This document shows, one piece after another, positions 1-7,695 of a stretch of DNA of 35,380 nt. Both the position numbers and the translations under genes were made by a program. The number at the start of each line of letters is the position of its first letter. The stretch's first letter is position 1. The notes under the pieces were generated by a model. That model was not told the origin of the DNA. It saw only the letters and a program-made list of their open reading frames with translations, and searched no databases. This DNA comes from Mycobacterium ostraviense (GTDB taxonomy: Bacteria > Actinomycetota > Actinomycetes > Mycobacteriales > Mycobacteriaceae): the NCBI RefSeq assembly GCF_002705925.1, contig NZ_NKRE01000001.1, positions 5,055,986 through 5,091,365 on the forward strand. The letters are read 5' to 3'.

Positions 1-144
1 ATTCAGCGATCGGGATGCGCTCACCTATCGACTACGAGCGCACACTGACTGTCACCACGGAAGCAAGTTAACCGTGTCCACTATTTTGGGGGAACCCCAC
101 TGCGCACGACGGGGTGCGTCCCGAACGCGGATTCTGCGTAAATT

Positions 145-497
145 TTGTTGCGGCTCTGGAGGGCCGCTTCCCGTGTCAAGCTGGCCATCTCGCGCGATGG
201 CGAGGGCCGGGTGGTGGCCTTCCACCGTTACACCACTGCCGGAGCAGGATCGGAGATCAATCGATGCGCCGCTCGGGGCGTCCAGACGCTCCCAGCGGGG
301 TTGACGAGCGGCCCTGCATCGACATGCTTGACGACGCGAAAGACCTTGATGCGCTGCCGCTTTCGTTGACATTCGCGCCGCTTCCGGAAATCTTCGACGC
401 CACACGCACGGGTCTGCCGCACCGCATCGCGTATCGGCTGAATCCACCTATTGAACCCACTGATCAAGCTGGAATCTCGTTACCGGTAACTACGTAA
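145..497 (+). pseudogene. Remnant of a LysX/DUF2156-type C-terminal domain
   Basis: Two reading frames read one after the other resemble the C-terminal domain of phosphatidylglycerol lysyltransferase-type (DUF2156/LysX) proteins. The first frame (about 178-265) encodes VKLAISRDGEGRVVAFHRYT. The second (about 262-470) encodes MRRSGRPDAPSGVDE and then LSLTFAPLPEIFDATRTG. In that family a substrate-site stretch of the form MRR..DAPNGV.E is followed by a SLNFA.F.E.FD segment, so the order is right but the frame changes once near 255-265. There is no plausible start upstream and no full-length domain. I read it as a frameshifted fragment, not an expressed gene. The family assignment is from memory of its motifs and is moderately secure. 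Confidence 0.5.
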
Positions 498-618
498 GTT
501 TCATGTGCTGAGCGGGCGACGCTACGCGGTGTTGTGCACCCACCACATCCCAGCGTGCTGGTGGAAATTTGCTGTCCCTGGAATTCATGCCCCGGCGCCG
601 TCACCTGCGGCGGACTGA

Positions 619-1050
619 TCACTGACTCGGCTCTGACGGCTGCGGCACGTCGAACCGGAAACGCCGGCCGGTGACCAGGTCCGGAAGTATCCGCACATAG
701 TGCTTTTTCTCGGTTGCAATCCAGGTCAGGAGCTGGGCGCGGTCGGCCTCCTCGATCTCCTCGTCGCTGCGAAGTGAGCGTGCCCTGCCTTGGATGATCA
801 CGCTCCAGCCCTCGACGGCAGTGTGATCGTCGACTTCGAACAGCACCTGGTTGTTCATCGCGGCGCTGACCAGCTTGGTGCCTTCCGCGGTGCGGAACAG
901 GATGGTGCGACGCTGGACGACGAAGTTCACCGGGAAGATCTGCGGACGGCCGTCCACGCTGGTGACCAGCCGCCCCAGGGTCACGCTTTTGAGTAGTTCC
1001 CAGCATTCGCTCACGGGGAGAATGGTGATCACTTCACTGGTTCCGGACAT
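619..1050 (-). CDS. Pyridoxamine 5'-phosphate oxidase-like flavin split-barrel protein (Rv3129-like)
   Basis: This 143-residue protein has the look of the small mycobacterial FMN- or F420-binding split-barrel family. The N-terminal half reads LGRLVTSVDGRPQIFPVNFV, the usual strand pair in which a protein of this family contacts flavin. It is followed by ILFRTAEGTKL and VLFEVDDHTAVEGWSVIIQG, also typical. Family members bind a flavin or deazaflavin and reduce or bind small molecules; the substrate here cannot be told. The ATG at 1050 has a GAGAGGGG ribosome site six bases upstream. It follows the ACP gene by 82 bases on the same strand, so it may be the last gene of the acyl-transfer operon. 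In M. tuberculosis a protein of this family (Rv3129) is a DosR-regulon member, which suits the context. Confidence 0.8.
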   Translation of the reverse strand: MSGTSEVITILPVSECWELLKSVTLGRLVTSVDGRPQIFPVNFVVQRRTILFRTAEGTKLVSAAMNNQVLFEVDDHTAVEGWSVIIQGRARSLRSDEEIEEADRAQLLTWIATEKKHYVRILPDLVTGRRFRFDVPQPSEPSQ

Positions 1051-1132
1051 CAGCCAACCCCTCTCATCTGTTCGATCACATGCATGAGGCTATTGGAGTC
1101 GGCCCCGCAAAGCGGCGGGCGGGCCACCCCGT

Positions 1133-1390
1133 TCAAGCCGTCTTGGCCGCGTGCTTGTCGACGTAGTTCACCACGTCGGCGAGGGTACGAAGAGACGCGT
1201 AGTCCGACTCCGGAATCTCAACGTGCATCCGTTTGTGGATGCCGAGGAGGAAGTTCAGCCAGTCCATGGAATCGAGGTCGACTTGATCGCGCAGCAGCAC
1301 GTCGTCGCGAATGTCGTCGGCATCGACTTCAGGCGCGATGGTGGTCAACACGGACAGCACCGCGTCACGAGTGTCTTGTTGGATAGTCAT
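1133..1390 (-). CDS. Acyl carrier protein
   Basis: This 85-residue acidic helical protein is an acyl carrier protein. The phosphopantetheine attachment site is Ser41 in VDLDSMDWLNF, the D-S-[LM] motif of the family. It would carry acyl groups as thioesters after modification by a phosphopantetheinyl transferase. I chose the ATG at 1390, seven bases after the E2 stop codon, over an in-frame codon 45 bases upstream that lies inside the E2 gene. The upstream GGAAAAG can serve as ribosome site. Its position at the end of an acyl-CoA synthetase and 2-oxoacid dehydrogenase operon suggests it receives acyl groups made by them. A dedicated ACP with an E1/E2 pair is unusual; it is not the housekeeping AcpM, which sits with the kas genes. 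Confidence 0.88.
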   Translation of the reverse strand: MTIQQDTRDAVLSVLTTIAPEVDADDIRDDVLLRDQVDLDSMDWLNFLLGIHKRMHVEIPESDYASLRTLADVVNYVDKHAAKTA

Positions 1391-1397
1391 GTGTGCG

Positions 1398-2609
1398 TCA
1401 CTTTTCCAAGAGGTCAGGTTGCTGGAGGAGTTCATTGATGGCGCTCAGGAACAGGGCGCCGCGGTGGCCGTCGCTGGCCCGGTGGTCGGCGGCAAGGGAG
1501 CCCTGCACGGTGGTGACGACGCGAATGCCGCCGTCGATGACGCAGACCCGCTGGGTCGGCTTGCCGAAGCCGACGATGGCGACCTGCGGTGGGTAGATCA
1601 CGCCGAAGACCGTGTCGACGCCTTGGTCGCCGAGGTTGGTCACCGTGATGGTCGGATCCGACATCTCCGAGCTCCGCAACGAAAAGGAACGTGCCCGCGC
1701 CACCAGATCGGTCAGATCGCCCATCAACTCGTCGAGCTTCTTGTCGGGAACGTCGTGGATGGCCGGCGCGACCAGCCCCCCGCCGCGCAGCGAAATCCCC
1801 ACGCCGACATGAATACCCGTCGCCGGCTGGAACCCGTCATCGCGCCAGAAACCGTTGAACTCGCTAAACCGTTGGGCCGCAAGGCCGACGGCCTTCAACA
1901 GCAGAACGGCCGGCAGCACCCGTTCGGTGATGGATCGCTGGGCGTTGCGTGAGGTCAACCAGTTCAGCGACTTTTCCATCATGATTTCGTCGGCAAGGTA
2001 ATAATGCGGAATCTCGCGCTTGGACCGGCCCATCGCCGCCGCAATGGATTTCCGCATCAGCGCGGCGCGGTCGGCCGCCGTCGGCTTGGTGGGAACCTTG
2101 GCGGCCGGCTTTGCGGCCGGTTTGGCCGCTGCCGCATGCTCGACGTCGTTGATGGTGACCGCTCCCTGCGGACCGGTGCCGGTGACGGTGTCGAGATCGA
2201 CGTGCAGCGACTGCGCCAGTCGGCGGGCAGCGGGGGAGACCCAGCGGCGATGCGGCGGCGGCCCCGGCGGGGTCACCGGCGCGACCCCCGCGCCCGACGG
2301 TGCCGACACCGGCGCCGCCGCGGCCGCGATCGAGGGCCGTTCCCGCTTGCGCGGTAGTTTCGTCGGACGCTCACCCGGTTCCAGCAGCGTGGCCAACACG
2401 GTTCCCACTTCGACGGTTTCACCGACCGGTACCACCAGTTCGTCGATCGTGCCCTCCTGCCAGCACTCGACTTCCACTGCGGCCTTGGTGGTTTCGACGA
2501 TCGCCACGATCTGTCCCCGGCTCACCTTGTCGCCGGGCTTGACCAGCCATTCGTTCAAGGTGCCCTCGTCCATATCGGAGCCGAGGGAAGGCATCTTGAA
2601 TTCCATCAT
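1398..2609 (-). CDS. 2-oxoacid dehydrogenase E2, lipoyl acyltransferase
   Basis: This 403-residue protein is the dihydrolipoamide acyltransferase core of a 2-oxoacid dehydrogenase complex. An N-terminal lipoyl domain (about 1-80) carries the lipoylated Lys42 in ETTKAAVEVE. A Pro/Ala-rich linker leads to a peripheral subunit-binding domain (about 128-162, SPAARRLAQSLHVDLDTVTG). The C-terminal catalytic domain (about 180-403) ends with the active-site motif H-R-A-S-D-G (His376, Asp380). There is one lipoyl domain only. The start ATG at 2609 overlaps the E1beta stop (ATGA), so translation is probably coupled. From memory, the last 80 residues closely resemble Rv1734c, a small DosR-regulon protein of M. 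tuberculosis annotated as similar to an E2 C-terminus. Acyl-group specificity cannot be read from sequence. Confidence 0.92.
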   Translation of the reverse strand: MMEFKMPSLGSDMDEGTLNEWLVKPGDKVSRGQIVAIVETTKAAVEVECWQEGTIDELVVPVGETVEVGTVLATLLEPGERPTKLPRKRERPSIAAAAAPVSAPSGAGVAPVTPPGPPPHRRWVSPAARRLAQSLHVDLDTVTGTGPQGAVTINDVEHAAAAKPAAKPAAKVPTKPTAADRAALMRKSIAAAMGRSKREIPHYYLADEIMMEKSLNWLTSRNAQRSITERVLPAVLLLKAVGLAAQRFSEFNGFWRDDGFQPATGIHVGVGISLRGGGLVAPAIHDVPDKKLDELMGDLTDLVARARSFSLRSSEMSDPTITVTNLGDQGVDTVFGVIYPPQVAIVGFGKPTQRVCVIDGGIRVVTTVQGSLAADHRASDGHRGALFLSAINELLQQPDLLEK

Positions 2610-3583
2610 GATTGGTCACCGAACAGGTCGTGCACCGCGGCGACGATCTTGGCGGGCTGTGGCAGTGCCGCCTCCTCCAAGTGTTTGGCATACGGTATGG
2701 GAACTTCTGCGCTGCACACCCGGGCAACCGGTGCATCGAGGTCGTAGAATGCCCCCTCCATGATTTGCGCCGAGATTTCCCCGGCCAAACTACCGCTGCG
2801 CCACGCTTCGTCGATCACCACCGCGCGATGTGTTTTGCGGACCGATTCCAGGATGGTGTCGGTGTCCAGCGGTCGCAGCACCCGCAGATCGATGACCTCG
2901 CAGTCGATTCCGGCCAGCGACAACTCGTTTTCCGCGTCGAGCGCCTTGGCCAGGCAGCCGCCGTAGGCGATCAGCGTCACGTCGGTGCCGGTGCGGCGCA
3001 CCGCCGCCCGACAGATATCGGTCGGCTTGAGCACGTCGACATCCGCCGAGGTGTTGTAGAGCTGAACGTGCTCGAAAATGATCACCGGGTCGGGGTCGGC
3101 CAAGGCGGGGGCGAGCATGCCATAGCCATCCTCGATGGTTGCCGGAGCCACCACCTTGATGCCCGGAATGTGGGCGTACCACGGCTCGAGGCTATGTGAG
3201 TGCTGCGCGGCGAGCTGACGTCCGGCCCCGGTCGCCATCCGGACCACGATCGGAACCGAGAACTGCCCGCCGGACATGTGTCGCAGCGCCGCAGCGGTAT
3301 TGACGATCTGGTCCAGCGCCAACAGGCTGAAGTTCACCGTCATGACTTCGACTATCGGGCGTAATCCGTTGAGGGCCGCACCGATTCCGATACCGACGAA
3401 ACCCAACTCGGACAGCGGGGTGTCACGCACCCGGTCCGGGCCGAACTCCTCCAGCAGGCCCTTGGAGGCGGCGTACGTGCCGCCGTAGCGTCCGACATCT
3501 TCGCCCATCAGCACGACGTGCGGGTCGTTGCTCAAGGCGTCGCGAATCCCGTCGTGAACCGCGGTTCGGTAGCTGGTCTTCAT
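2606..3583 (-). CDS. 2-oxoacid dehydrogenase E1 component, beta subunit
   Basis: This 325-residue protein is the beta subunit of a heterotetrameric thiamine-diphosphate E1 enzyme (pyruvate, acetoin or branched-chain 2-oxoacid dehydrogenase type). The N terminus has HVVLMGEDVGRYGGTYAASKG and RVRDTPLSELGFVGIGIGAA, the classic E1beta opening. VEVMTVNFSLLALDQIVN and ATGAGRQLAAQHSHSLEPWYAHIPGIKVV follow (shown here in parts as family landmarks), and the C-terminal transketolase domain carries RVLRPLDTDTI. The start is the ATG at 3583, which overlaps the E1alpha stop as ATGA; the frame stays open upstream only as an overlap with E1alpha. With E1alpha it would decarboxylate a 2-oxoacid and acylate the lipoyl arm of E2. 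Confidence 0.93.
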   Translation of the reverse strand: MKTSYRTAVHDGIRDALSNDPHVVLMGEDVGRYGGTYAASKGLLEEFGPDRVRDTPLSELGFVGIGIGAALNGLRPIVEVMTVNFSLLALDQIVNTAAALRHMSGGQFSVPIVVRMATGAGRQLAAQHSHSLEPWYAHIPGIKVVAPATIEDGYGMLAPALADPDPVIIFEHVQLYNTSADVDVLKPTDICRAAVRRTGTDVTLIAYGGCLAKALDAENELSLAGIDCEVIDLRVLRPLDTDTILESVRKTHRAVVIDEAWRSGSLAGEISAQIMEGAFYDLDAPVARVCSAEVPIPYAKHLEEAALPQPAKIVAAVHDLFGDQS

Positions 3584-4596
3584 CGCGTTGGCTCCCAAGT
3601 CGATTCGTCGGTCGCGGTGGCGTCCCCGACCGGCGTCAGCACATCGCGCGCGAGGTCGGCCGGGTCTTCCCACGTCCCGGCTTCGGCGTAGGCCACCGCG
3701 GCCTCGATCTCGGCGGCGGCCGCATCTTCGATCTCCCGCACGTCGTCGTCGGTGAGCGTGCGGTTGTCCAGGCACTGTTGGGTGAACATCCGGATCGGGT
3801 CACGCTCCCGCCACCGCTGGACTTCGGCCTTGTCGCGGTACAGTTCCGGGTCGAACATCGAATGCGCGCGGAACCGGTAGGTACGGAACTCGATGAAGAA
3901 CGGGCCGCCGGTGTTGCGGACGTGGTCGACGCCCTGTTGGGTGGCGTTGAGGCAGGCCGCGACGTCCATCCCGTCCACGGCCAGCGTCGGAACCCGGTAC
4001 GACGCCGCCTTGACGGTGAGGTCGGTCTGCGACTGCGCCCGGTCCAACGCGGTACCCATGGCGTAAAGGTTGTTCTCGCACAAGAACAACACCGGCAAGT
4101 TCCACAGGGCGGCCATGTTCAACGACTCGTGAAACGCGCCCTCGGCGACCGCGCCGTCGCCGAAGTAGCACGCGGTGACCCGGTTGCGCTTGAGCATCGC
4201 GTCGGCGAGTGCGACACCCACCGCCAGCGGTAGGCCGCCGGCCACGATCGCGTTGCCGCCGTAGAACCGTCTGGACTTGTCGAACAGGTGCATCGACCCG
4301 CCGCGGCCACGCGAGCAGCCCTCCTGCTTGCCGAACATCTCGGCCATGATCGAGGTCATCGGAAGGCCGCGCAGCAGCGCATGCGCATGCTCGCGATAGG
4401 TCGCCACCACCGCGTCGTCCTCGGCCAGGGCGCGCAGCGAGCCGGCGGCCACGGCCTCCTCGCCGACGTAGAGGTGCAGGAATCCCCGAATCTTGGCTGC
4501 GCTGTAGAGCTCCGCGCACTTTTCTTCCATCCGGCGCACCCGGACCATATCCGCCAGCAGTTCCTGCGCCAGCTTCGCGTCGGTCACCGAGGTCAC
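3580..4596 (-). CDS. 2-oxoacid dehydrogenase E1 component, alpha subunit
   Basis: This 338-residue protein is the alpha subunit of a thiamine-diphosphate-dependent E1. The TPP/Mg binding motif runs from Gly146-Asp-Gly to Glu174-Asn-Asn. Other landmarks are GFLHLYVGEEAVAAG, TYREHAHAL, GRGGSMHLFD (a loop contacting the cofactor) and FRTYRFRAHS. The start is the GTG at 4596, preceded seven bases upstream by a perfect AGGAGG; this beats the much longer open frame upstream, which is antisense noise within the synthetase gene. The GTG overlaps the TGA of the synthetase gene (GTGA). The tight overlaps across four genes argue for one transcript. The best matches I recall in style are acetoin/pyruvate-type E1alpha; the substrate is undecided. 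Confidence 0.93.
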   Translation of the reverse strand: MTSVTDAKLAQELLADMVRVRRMEEKCAELYSAAKIRGFLHLYVGEEAVAAGSLRALAEDDAVVATYREHAHALLRGLPMTSIMAEMFGKQEGCSRGRGGSMHLFDKSRRFYGGNAIVAGGLPLAVGVALADAMLKRNRVTACYFGDGAVAEGAFHESLNMAALWNLPVLFLCENNLYAMGTALDRAQSQTDLTVKAASYRVPTLAVDGMDVAACLNATQQGVDHVRNTGGPFFIEFRTYRFRAHSMFDPELYRDKAEVQRWRERDPIRMFTQQCLDNRTLTDDDVREIEDAAAAEIEAAVAYAEAGTWEDPADLARDVLTPVGDATATDESTWEPTR

Positions 4597-6392
4597 TGCG
4601 ACACCTCCTGAGGTCGGGGAGCGATCAAGTTCTCCACCGTGGACGTATCGCCTTCGGGCAGCCCGAGTTCGCGAGCCTTCAGCAGCCGCCGCATGATCTT
4701 GCCGCTGCTGGTGTGCGGCAACGAATCGACGAACTGAATCTCCTTGGGCGCCACGGCAGCTCCGAGCCGCTTGCGGGCGTGGCCCAGCAGCTGCAGCCGC
4801 AGGTCGTCGTCGGCGACGAAACCGTCCTTCAGGGTGATAAACGCTTTGATGACGGCCCCGACGGTCGGATCCGGCTTGCCGATGACGGCCGCCTCGGCCA
4901 CCGCCGGATGGTCGGTCAGCGCGCTTTCCACCTCGAACGGCCCGATCAGGTGGCCGGCAGATTTGATCACATCGTCTTTGCGGCCGACGAACCAGAAGTA
5001 GCCGTCGGCATCCTTCTTGGCCAGATCGCCGGTGAGATAAAGCCCGTCGCTGAAGCACTTTCGATAACGGTCCTCGGCGTGCAGATAGCCGCGGAACATC
5101 GACGGCCAGCCCGGCTTGAGGGCCAGCTCACCCTCCACGTCCGGCTCCTCGATCACCGACGTGCTCCCGTCGTCGTTGTCGCGCACGATGTAGGCGTCCA
5201 CCCCGGGTAACGGCCGGCCCATCGAGCCGGGCTTGATGTCGAATGCCGGTGTGTTGGCGATCATGATCCCGCCGGTCTCGGTCTGCCACCAATTGTCGTG
5301 AATCGGCAAGCCCAGCACCCGTTTTCCCCACCAGACCGCCTCGGGGTTGAGTGGTTCGCCCACACTGGCGATGAAACGCAGCTGCGGAAACCGGTATTGC
5401 GCCGGCAGTTCGGGCCCCGCCTTGATCAACATCCTGATGCCGGTCGGTGCGGTGTACCAGACCGACACACTTTGGTCCTGCAGGATCCGGTACCAGCGCT
5501 CGGCGTCGAACTCCGCTTCGTCGACGACGGAAGTCACCCCGTGCAACAGGGGGCTGATGATGCCGTACGACGTTCCGGTGACCCACCCGGGATCGGCTGT
5601 GCACCAGTAGATGTCGTCGGGATGAAGATCGAGTGCGTACCGGCCGGTGACATAGTGCATCGCGACGGCGCCGTGAACGTGGATGGCGCCCTTTGGCGTG
5701 CCGGTGGTGCCGCTGGTGAAGTGCAGCAGTGCCGGGTCCTCGGCGGTGGTGGGTTCGACCGGCGTGTTCTCGTCGGCTGCGTTCATCCAGTCCCAGAAGT
5801 TGAGCGTTCCGGGTAGCTGCTCGCCCGTTTTGTCGTCGTCTACGACCAGCACGTGTCGTACCGACGTCAACCGGTCGCGGATCCTGGCGATTTTGCGCTG
5901 GTAGATGGCCTTCGTGGTGACCAGCACGTCGGCTTGCCCGATGGCGACTCTGGTGGCGATGGGCTCCGGCCCGAAAGCCGAGAACAACGGCGAAACGATG
6001 CTGCCGTTGCGAAGCGCACCCAGCATGGTGATGTAGAGCTCGGGGATACGGCCCATGATCGTGAACACCCGGTTGCCCTTATTCATGCCGAGCGCGCGTA
6101 ACACTCCGGTGAACCGCGCCGCGAGCCGGTTCAGCTCCCCGTAGCTCAGATCCCGGGTGGACATCGCGCCGTCCCAGCTCTTGTCGGTGACGAATCGTAA
6201 TGCGGTGTGTGTCGCGGTCCGGCCGGCGGCGTGTCTGTCCAGGGCGGCATAGCCGATGTTGCATCTGCCCTCGCCCATGCCCTCGCACAGCGCCGGGACA
6301 TCCGACCAGCGAAACTGGGCACGTGCCCGCTCGTAGTCGGTGAGATTGGGCGGAACGCGGAAGTCGTGGGGCGTTTTGTGAATGACATCCAT
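4593..6392 (-). CDS. AMP-forming acetyl/acyl-CoA synthetase (AcsA-like)
   Basis: This 599-residue member of the ANL superfamily activates a carboxylic acid with ATP and then loads it onto CoA or a carrier thiol. The P-loop-like A3 motif is LHFTSGTTGTPKGAIHVHG. A5 is DNWWQTETGG, A7 is LYLTGDLAKKDADGYFWFVG, A8 is KSAGHLIGPFEVE, and A10 with its catalytic lysine is TSSGKIMRRLL. Overall it looks like Bacillus-type AcsA. The ATG at 6392 has AGGA seven bases upstream, inside a small hairpin, and is preferred over a TTG 30 bases earlier. It is the first gene of the operon with E1alpha, E1beta, E2 and ACP. It is divergent from acg, with a shared 260-base promoter region. It may feed acetyl or another short acyl group to the same pool as E2, or to the ACP. 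Confidence 0.9.
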   Translation of the reverse strand: MDVIHKTPHDFRVPPNLTDYERARAQFRWSDVPALCEGMGEGRCNIGYAALDRHAAGRTATHTALRFVTDKSWDGAMSTRDLSYGELNRLAARFTGVLRALGMNKGNRVFTIMGRIPELYITMLGALRNGSIVSPLFSAFGPEPIATRVAIGQADVLVTTKAIYQRKIARIRDRLTSVRHVLVVDDDKTGEQLPGTLNFWDWMNAADENTPVEPTTAEDPALLHFTSGTTGTPKGAIHVHGAVAMHYVTGRYALDLHPDDIYWCTADPGWVTGTSYGIISPLLHGVTSVVDEAEFDAERWYRILQDQSVSVWYTAPTGIRMLIKAGPELPAQYRFPQLRFIASVGEPLNPEAVWWGKRVLGLPIHDNWWQTETGGIMIANTPAFDIKPGSMGRPLPGVDAYIVRDNDDGSTSVIEEPDVEGELALKPGWPSMFRGYLHAEDRYRKCFSDGLYLTGDLAKKDADGYFWFVGRKDDVIKSAGHLIGPFEVESALTDHPAVAEAAVIGKPDPTVGAVIKAFITLKDGFVADDDLRLQLLGHARKRLGAAVAPKEIQFVDSLPHTSSGKIMRRLLKARELGLPEGDTSTVENLIAPRPQEVSQ

Positions 6393-6393
6393 T

Positions 6394-6409
6394 AATCGTC
6401 CTAACGATT
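6394..6409 (-). promoter_or_regulatory. Small hairpin presenting the ribosome site of the synthetase gene
   Basis: A perfect 6-base inverted repeat (AATCGT, ACGATT) with a 4-base loop lies immediately before the ATG at 6392. On the transcript the loop is UAGG and the next base completes AGGA, so the ribosome site is partly in the loop. It could modulate translation of the first gene of the operon. The stem is short and AT-rich, so this may be incidental. Confidence 0.35.
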
Positions 6410-6457
6410 CGGCGCGACTCAAGCCCAGCGCGAAGCCGGCCTCTTCATCGTTTTCTG

Positions 6458-6511
6458 GGGCCTTGCCACCCGATAGAGAAGAAAGTCATCAAGTCCACTG
6501 CCGGTTGTCCT
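6458..6511 (-). promoter_or_regulatory. Weak DosR-like boxes before the acyl-transfer operon
   Basis: Scored against the core GGGAC-N4-G[TG]CCC, the minus strand has two partial matches: AGGACAACCGGCAG (6498-6511) and GGGTGGCAAGGCCC (6458-6471). Each matches 7-8 of 10 core bases. Their centres are 40 bases apart, not 22, and I see no convincing -10 element at the expected place. The operon may instead respond to the boxes on the acg side of the shared region. Low confidence. Confidence 0.28.
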
Positions 6512-6558
6512 TCGACTCGGAACTCAGCGGGCAGGGCAGTGACGGTGACAGCCCTTCA

Positions 6559-6593
6559 AGGTCCAATGCCACTGCGCCGGGGACCAAGGACTC
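6559..6593 (+). promoter_or_regulatory. Paired DosR-like boxes before acg
   Basis: The proximal box GGGACCAAGGACTC (6580-6593) matches 8 of 10 bases of the core GGGAC-N4-G[TG]CCC. A weaker distal box, AGGTCCAATGCCAC (6559-6572), starts 21 bases earlier, about two helical turns, as in known DosR promoters. A possible -10 element GAAAGT lies at 6617-6622, 31 bases past the centre of the proximal box. The proximal box is the credible one. Confidence 0.5.
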
Positions 6594-6652
6594 TGGCGTC
6601 GGTTCCCGGCCTCGACGAAAGTCGAAGTCAGATCACAAGGCAGGTGAATGCG

Positions 6653-7633
6653 ATGACTCAAGCGATGGTCGACAGCGGGGTAATCACGAAGGCCGTGGAG
6701 TTGGCATGCCATGCTCCTTCACTGCACAACAGCCAGCCGTGGCGGTGGTTGGCTGGCGGCACGGCCGTTGACTTGTTCCTCGATCCGCACCGATTGGTGA
6801 CCTCGGCAGACAGCTCGGGTCGCGAGGCGGTGATCAGTTGCGGTGCCTTGCTCGATCACTTTCAGGTCGCCATGGGCGCCGCCGGCTGGAACGCAGCCGT
6901 CGACCAATTTCCCAACCCCAACGATCTGGACCACCTGGCCTCGATCGACTTCGCTCCGATGGACTATGTCACCCAACCCCGGCGTGACCGGGCCGACGCG
7001 ATATTGCGTCGCCGAACCGACCGGCGTCCATTCCGGGCACCACACGAATGGGCGTCGTTCGAATCGGTGCTGCGCAGCTCGTTCGAAAACGACGGGATCG
7101 AGCTTGCGGTATTGGCCGACGAGGCGCGGCCTCGACTTGCCGAGGCGTCGCGGCTCACCGAGGCCCTGCGCCGCTACGACGACTCATACCATCATGAATT
7201 GGCTTGGTGGACAGCGCCTTCCAGGGAATCAGAAGGGATACCCGAAAGCGCGCTGGCGTCCGGGTCGGCGGCCCGGGCGGTGGCGGTGAACCGCCGGTTT
7301 CCCGCCGACTGGCATAGCGAGCGCAGTTCGGCCAGCAGGCCGGACCAAGCCAGAATCGTGGTGCTGTCGACACCCGGGGACACCCGCGCCGACGCCCTCG
7401 ACTGCGGCCGGGCGCTGTCGGCCGTATTGCTGGAGTGCACCCTTGCCGGATTGGCGACCTGCCCGGTCACCCATCTCACCGAGATCGCAGCCAGCCGCGC
7501 CATCGTCGGCGATCTCACCGGCAGCCCAGCGGTGCCTCAGGTGTTGATCCGGATCGGCGTGGCGCCTGCCGGCGAGGTTCCGCCACCCACACCGCGACGA
7601 CCGCTGGGCGACGTGCTGGAGTTTCGCCGCTGA
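6653..7633 (+). CDS. acg: Acg-type nitroreductase-fold protein (Rv2032-like)
   Basis: This 326-residue protein belongs to the mycobacterial Acg family, large nitroreductase-like flavoproteins. Landmarks are VELACHAPSLHNSQPWRW near the N terminus (flavin phosphate region), RRRTDRRPF in the middle, LLECTLAGLATCPVTHLTEI and the C-terminal RRPLGDVLEFRR. Acg of M. tuberculosis binds FMN but a lid blocks it from acting as a normal reductase, and FMN storage has been proposed. The ATG at 6653 (MTQAMVDSG) has AGGCAGG upstream and is preferred over a GTG 114 bases earlier, which would place the DosR-like box inside the gene. It is divergent from the synthetase operon. The next intact gene of this kind is the second acg copy at 19585. 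Confidence 0.9.
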   Translation: MTQAMVDSGVITKAVELACHAPSLHNSQPWRWLAGGTAVDLFLDPHRLVTSADSSGREAVISCGALLDHFQVAMGAAGWNAAVDQFPNPNDLDHLASIDFAPMDYVTQPRRDRADAILRRRTDRRPFRAPHEWASFESVLRSSFENDGIELAVLADEARPRLAEASRLTEALRRYDDSYHHELAWWTAPSRESEGIPESALASGSAARAVAVNRRFPADWHSERSSASRPDQARIVVLSTPGDTRADALDCGRALSAVLLECTLAGLATCPVTHLTEIAASRAIVGDLTGSPAVPQVLIRIGVAPAGEVPPPTPRRPLGDVLEFRR

Positions 7634-7695
7634 GCCATGGCGATCGGGGGCTCGATAACCAGCGGACACGCGTCGACCTGGGGGTCGCTGCATAG

